From contig JAIYAJ010000240.1 of assembly GCA_027489105.1 (NCBI GenBank), forward strand, positions 1 to 17,608: a DNA stretch of 17,608 nt, in the 5' to 3' direction. The position numbers and the translations under genes are program-made. Positions 14,848 through 17,608 of this stretch are shown here, one piece after another. The stretch's first letter is position 1; the number at the start of each line of letters is the position of its first letter. The notes beneath the pieces were generated by a model. That model made no database searches and had not been told where the DNA came from. It saw only the letters and a list, made by a program, of their open reading frames with translations. The DNA is from Zymomonas sp. (lineage in GTDB: Bacteria; Pseudomonadota; Alphaproteobacteria; Sphingomonadales; Sphingomonadaceae).

Positions 14848-15743
14848 GCGGAAACGCACCTCTGACCGTTCCGAACGATCGGAGCGAACTGGTCGACTGG
14901 GCCGGGTCGACGATCCGGATCGGCTCGCGCTCCTTCCATATGGCCAGCCAGTTGTTCGACCGTGCCACGCGCGAGCGGGCGTGGTTGCTCTATGCCTGGT
15001 GCCGCCATTGCGACGACCGCTGCGACGGGCAGGAGCTGGGCGGTCCGCTCAGCGCCAGCGACGCCGATATGATCGACGAACTGCGCCGCGAGACGCACCG
15101 CGCGCTGGCGGGGGACATGTCGGTCGCGGCGCCCTACCGTGCGCTGGCTTCCGTCGCTGCCGAACGTCGCCTGCCAGTCCGCTATATCGACGATCATCTG
15201 GAGGGGTTCGCCCTCGACTGCGCTGGCTGGACGCCCGAGAGCGAAGCCGATCTTCTCCGCTACTGCTATCATGTGGCGGGCACGGTGGGCTGCATGATGG
15301 CGGTGGTGATGGGCATCGATCCGGACGACGACGCCACGCTCGACACGGCCTGTGCGCTCGGCCTGTCCTTCCAGCTCGGCAATATCGCGCGCGACGTGGC
15401 CGAGGATCATGCCGGCGGCCGCTGCTATCTGCCAGGCGCGTGGATGGATGAGTTCGGGGTGGACCCTGCCGATCCGATGAACCCGGCGCGGCGCGAAGCG
15501 CTGGTTGCGCTGGTCGGGCGGATCGTCGATCTGTCGCTGCTGTACGAGGAGCGGGCGATGGCGGGGATCGACCGGCTCGACTTCCGCTCGCGCTGGGCGA
15601 TCCACAGCGCCCGATCGATCTATGGCGGCATCGGTCGGGAAGTCGCAGCCCGCGGCGCTCAAGCCTGGGATGAGCGGGTGGCAATATCGACGCCGCGCAA
15701 ACTCGCGATCGTTGCGCGCTCGCTGCTACGCGCCGCCGCCTGA
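14844..15743 (+). CDS. crtB: Phytoene synthase
   Basis: 299 residues beginning at a GTG that overlaps the crtI stop by 4 nt. It has the two prenyl-diphosphate binding motifs of squalene/phytoene synthases: YAWCRHCDDRCDGQ with D-D-x-x-D at 57-61, and NIARDVAEDHAGGRCYLP (180-197). It also has the conserved YCYHVAGTVGCMM segment (140-152). The enzyme joins two GGPP molecules to phytoene, the first committed step. The first motif reads CDDRCDG where most homologues have CDDVIDG; the key aspartates remain. The last 18 nt overlap the 3' end of crtW on the other strand. It would depend on crtE for substrate. Confidence 0.95.
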   Translation: MSGNAPLTVPNDRSELVDWAGSTIRIGSRSFHMASQLFDRATRERAWLLYAWCRHCDDRCDGQELGGPLSASDADMIDELRRETHRALAGDMSVAAPYRALASVAAERRLPVRYIDDHLEGFALDCAGWTPESEADLLRYCYHVAGTVGCMMAVVMGIDPDDDATLDTACALGLSFQLGNIARDVAEDHAGGRCYLPGAWMDEFGVDPADPMNPARREALVALVGRIVDLSLLYEERAMAGIDRLDFRSRWAIHSARSIYGGIGREVAARGAQAWDERVAISTPRKLAIVARSLLRAAA

Positions 15744-16472
15744 CGGCGTAGCCGCTTGGGCCACCGCTCGCCGGCGTGCCGCCGGCAGGCCCCACCAGGG
15801 GACATGCGGCCAGCGGTGGTGCTCATGATGATAACCGAAATGGTAGCAGCTGAGCAGCGAAGCCCAGACAGGCACGTCGGCGCTCCGCGCACGGTGCCGG
15901 TCGACGAAGTCGTCCCCGGCGCGGTGCGGCAGATAGGTGCCGAAGAAGAACAGCTGCATCGACGACAGGATCGAAGGCAAAGCCCAGAACAGCAACAGAT
16001 TCTCGTAACGGGCGCCGAGCAGAAAAAGATAGACGGCGATCATCGCCGACATCATCGCCAGTTCGCGCAGACCGAAATATTGACGGAAGAAGGCCCCGTA
16101 CCAGCGCAACAGACTGCGCGGCGCGGGCGCATGGAAATCGGGATCTTCGCCCGTCCCGGCATGGCGATGGTGCGCCATGTGCTTGGGAAGAAGCCGATCG
16201 AAGGAAAAGCCGGCATAGACGAAAAGGCATAGCCGGCCGATCGCGCGGCCCAGCGCCGGCCGTCCCGGCGCGAGCGAGCCATGCATCGCGTCGTGGGCGA
16301 CGATGAACAGCCCGACGCTCAGCCAGCAGAGCAGCAGCACCAACGATGCCGTCAGCCACAGCGGGGCCTGACCGATATCGATCAGGAAGACCGACCAGAT
16401 GTGCAGCGCAGCCCAGCTACTGAGCACGAGGGTAGCGAGTACCAGGCCGCGTGTCGGCGAAACATCATCCAC
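15726..16472 (-). CDS. crtW: Beta-carotene 4-ketolase
   Basis: 248 residues if translation starts at the GTG at 16472, which overlaps the crtZ stop by 8 nt. ATG codons at 16529 and 16556 in the same frame would extend it but run further into crtZ. The histidine boxes of CrtW-type di-iron ketolases are complete: HDAMH (60-64), HMAHHRH (98-104) and HFGYHHEHH (211-219), followed by PWWGLP. Several hydrophobic segments place it in the inner membrane. It adds keto groups at C4/C4', giving echinenone and canthaxanthin, and with crtZ leads toward astaxanthin. It is co-transcribed with crtZ. The lack of a strong ribosome site fits coupling to crtZ translation. Confidence 0.93.
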   Translation of the reverse strand: MDDVSPTRGLVLATLVLSSWAALHIWSVFLIDIGQAPLWLTASLVLLLCWLSVGLFIVAHDAMHGSLAPGRPALGRAIGRLCLFVYAGFSFDRLLPKHMAHHRHAGTGEDPDFHAPAPRSLLRWYGAFFRQYFGLRELAMMSAMIAVYLFLLGARYENLLLFWALPSILSSMQLFFFGTYLPHRAGDDFVDRHRARSADVPVWASLLSCYHFGYHHEHHRWPHVPWWGLPAARRRAVAQAATPSGGGA

Positions 16473-16947
16473 GGCGGCGCTGCCGATTATGGCGAAGCCG
16501 CTCGGCGAGCGCCTTGAGCGGCGGTGCATAGAGGAACCCGAAGGACACCGCTCCATCGCGCCCCTGGGTGGCGTGATGAAGATGATGCGAGCGGACGAGA
16601 TGGCGAAGGTAGCCGTTCATCCGATCGAAGCGCAGCGGCAGGCGCCGATGTACCAGCCCGTCATGCAGCACGGCGTACAATGCGCCATAGAGGGTCATGC
16701 CTATGCCGACCCAGTAGCCCGGACTGTCGAGCGGCTTGCTCATCAGCAGCGCGACACTGATCAGCGCAAAGAACAGGCCGTAGAGATCGTTCCACTCGAG
16801 CCACCCGCCAGACCGCACATGATGTGACCGATGCAGAATCCATCCCGGCCCATGCATCACATAGCGGTGTACGGCCCAGGCGACCGCTTCCATCGCCATC
16901 GTGACGATCAGCGCCACGAACAGGCCATGCCAGAGCGAGAGACTCAT
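16465..16947 (-). CDS. crtZ: Beta-carotene 3-hydroxylase
   Basis: 160 residues from ATG 16947; the frame is open to 17097 but the extra 50 residues do not look like family sequence. All histidine motifs of CrtZ hydroxylases are present: HRYVMHG (27-33), HRSHH (39-43), HDGLVHRR (95-102) and SHHLHH (120-125), with hydrophobic helices at about 6-26 and 57-95. It hydroxylates the C3 and C3' positions of beta-ionone rings (zeaxanthin, astaxanthin). No Shine-Dalgarno precedes the ATG; instead a 13-codon frame ends in an ATGA overlap with the start. It lies 118 nt downstream of the small peptide gene on the same strand, with a strong hairpin in the gap. Confidence 0.94.
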   Translation of the reverse strand: MSLSLWHGLFVALIVTMAMEAVAWAVHRYVMHGPGWILHRSHHVRSGGWLEWNDLYGLFFALISVALLMSKPLDSPGYWVGIGMTLYGALYAVLHDGLVHRRLPLRFDRMNGYLRHLVRSHHLHHATQGRDGAVSFGFLYAPPLKALAERLRHNRQRRRG

Positions 16948-17008
16948 GATCGGTTGGTCGCGGAGGCAAAGGAAAACAGTATCATGGCGCGACCATAACC
17001 GAATCTCG

Positions 17009-17038
17009 CCCTTCCCGCAGGTGGATTTGTGGGAAGGG
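17009..17038 (-). terminator. Strong hairpin between the small peptide gene and crtZ
   Basis: CCCTTCCC (17009-17016) and GGGAAGGG (17031-17038) are perfect 8-bp arms. The stem can extend inward by about four more pairs including wobbles (G17.U30, C18-G29, A19-U28). It begins 27 nt past the peptide stop. No T-run follows on the minus strand, so it may be a Rho-independent-like stop of limited strength, an attenuator, or a 3' stabiliser separating peptide and crtZW expression. Confidence 0.45.
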
Positions 17039-17065
17039 GTCTCGAACGGAAAGCCCTGATACGCG

Positions 17066-17206
17066 TCAGCTGCCGGTGTTGGCGTCCCCGGCCCCACCGT
17101 TGAACTGCTCGGTCAGATCGGACAGCTCGATCACGCGCAGTTCGGGCGCGCTCCAGTTTGCCAACGGCACGGTAGGTTCGCTGTTTTGGATCTCTTCTTC
17201 GCTCAT
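17066..17206 (-). CDS. Small peptide, possible RiPP precursor
   Basis: A 46-residue frame with ATG at 17206 and TGA at 17066-17068. The N-terminus is acidic (MSEEEIQ). A leader-like segment W18-S-A-P-E-L23 is followed by I26-E-L-S-D-L-T32 and a short Gly/Asn-rich tail (residues 36-46, NGGAGDANTGS). An aromatic-x-x-P-x-L pattern followed about 11 residues later by Thr is the layout of lasso-peptide and related proteobacterial RiPP leaders. The tail lacks the Gly1 to Asp/Glu7-9 spacing of a lasso core, so a lasso product is not supported. Upstream are a putative promoter with an operator-like repeat and a purine-rich GAGAAAG before the ATG. No maturation enzyme is in the window. The coding call rests on sensible composition and context; function is unknown. 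Confidence 0.6.
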   Translation of the reverse strand: MSEEEIQNSEPTVPLANWSAPELRVIELSDLTEQFNGGAGDANTGS

Positions 17207-17262
17207 TGTCAGGACTTTCTCGTTGTGGTGTCGATTGGCCGGCTCAATCGGGTGCTTGGCGA

Positions 17263-17292
17263 CAAATAGCGTCCTGACGCAATCAGGACCAA
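17263..17292 (-). promoter_or_regulatory. Putative promoter and operator of the small peptide gene
   Basis: On the minus strand TTGGTC (17287-17292) and TATTTG (17263-17268), spaced 18 bp, resemble sigma-70 -35 and -10 elements. The spacer is largely taken up by a perfect 7-bp inverted repeat, GTCCTGA-CGCAA-TCAGGAC (17271-17289). TCAGGAC occurs again at 17209-17215, just before the start codon. A regulator binding there would block or control initiation. Confidence 0.4.
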
Positions 17293-17415
17293 TGCGGATG
17301 TCGGCCGTCCGGTCGCCTTATGGGCGGCACCTTTTTTAGACGCTCTGGGTTGGTGTTGGAAGGCGAGGCGGCCATTCGAGAGAGCCGTACCGGCACATGG
17401 GAGCCGAGACGAACG

Positions 17416-17447
17416 AAGGCACGCCGGGCGGGAGCCTGGCGGGCCTT
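17416..17447 (-). terminator. Terminator-like hairpin downstream of tRNA-fMet
   Basis: AAGGC/GCCTT outer arms (17416-17420 and 17443-17447) and CGCC/GGCG inner arms (17422-17425 and 17438-17441), separated by one mismatch, form a nearly symmetric stem. It starts 8 nt past the CCA end of the tRNA. On the minus strand CGTTCGTC follows, a poor T-tract. Confidence 0.4.
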
Positions 17448-17454
17448 TATAGTT

Positions 17455-17531
<77 letters not shown>

Positions 17532-17547
17532 CCAATGAGGAAGACCT

Positions 17548-17593
17548 GGGGATTTGGATCCCCGGAGCGTTAGCTCCGCAAGGCCGACTGGCC
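17548..17593. repeat. Three tandem small hairpins at the window edge
   Basis: GGGGAT-TTGG-ATCCCC (17548-17563), CGGAGC-GTTA-GCTCCG (17563-17578) and GGCC-GACT-GGCC (17582-17593) are consecutive perfect stems, each with a four-base loop, lying 5' of tRNA-fMet. They may be a palindromic intergenic repeat or processing structures in a longer precursor RNA. The window ends here, so the full extent is unknown. Confidence 0.4.
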
Positions 17594-17608
17594 GTCGCGC
17601 GGTTAGCG

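Noticed and set aside
16948..17097. 50-codon N-terminal extension of crtZ
   Set aside because: Not family-like, runs through the strong hairpin and the end of the small peptide gene, and CrtZ proteins are normally about 160 residues.
17066..17206. Classical lasso peptide precursor
   Set aside because: The leader pattern is suggestive, but the tail after Thr32 lacks a core starting with Gly and an Asp/Glu at ring position 7-9, and no lasso cyclase is in the window.

Overview
The window looks like a chromosomal segment from a pigmented sphingomonad (Alphaproteobacteria, Sphingomonadales). The evidence is high GC, dense gene packing, an initiator tRNA of alphaproteobacterial type, and a carotenoid locus with both a CrtW-type ketolase and a CrtZ-type hydroxylase beside a DUF2141 gene. 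The taxonomic call is inference from gene content; no marker gene such as 16S is present.

Layout. At 1-601 (minus strand) lie the N-terminus of an ABC exporter that runs off the window and a small ACT-like protein. They are divergent from an Lrp/AsnC regulator (737-1204), which looks leaderless. Next come a DUF2490 outer-membrane protein and an OruR/AraC-type regulator (minus, 1208-3012). The regulator is divergent from a sulfotransferase and a DUF1214 protein (plus, 3141-5616), which converge on a Baeyer-Villiger-type flavin monooxygenase (minus, 5654-7108). This block resembles a small catabolic or modification islet under AraC control; its substrate is unknown. At 7258-9318 is an S9 prolyl-oligopeptidase-family gene interrupted by one in-frame TAG between its catalytic Ser and its Asp/His. 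It is followed by an MDR-family oxidoreductase (9406-10398).

From 10521 to 16947 is a complete carotenoid cluster in three transcription units. These are crtE (minus) with a secreted DUF2141 protein gene upstream on the same strand; crtY-crtI-crtB (plus), joined by 4-nt ATGA and GTGA overlaps; and crtZ-crtW (minus), which overlap each other while crtW overlaps the 3' end of crtB. Together they would convert FPP/IPP to GGPP, phytoene, lycopene and beta-carotene, then to keto- and hydroxy-carotenoids up to astaxanthin. No glycosyltransferase (crtX) or 2,2'-hydroxylase (crtG) is visible here.

The right end holds an apparently overlooked 46-residue peptide gene (17066-17206, minus) with a RiPP-precursor-like layout. 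It has its own putative promoter with an inverted repeat in the spacer and a strong hairpin between it and crtZ. Beyond it are a tRNA-fMet (17455-17531, minus) with a terminator-like hairpin downstream, and a run of small hairpins at the window edge.

The most interesting non-coding signals are the palindromes upstream of crtE (11513-11578), a pair of mutually exclusive hairpins around the crtY start codon (12222-12250), and the TCAGGAC repeats upstream of the small peptide.
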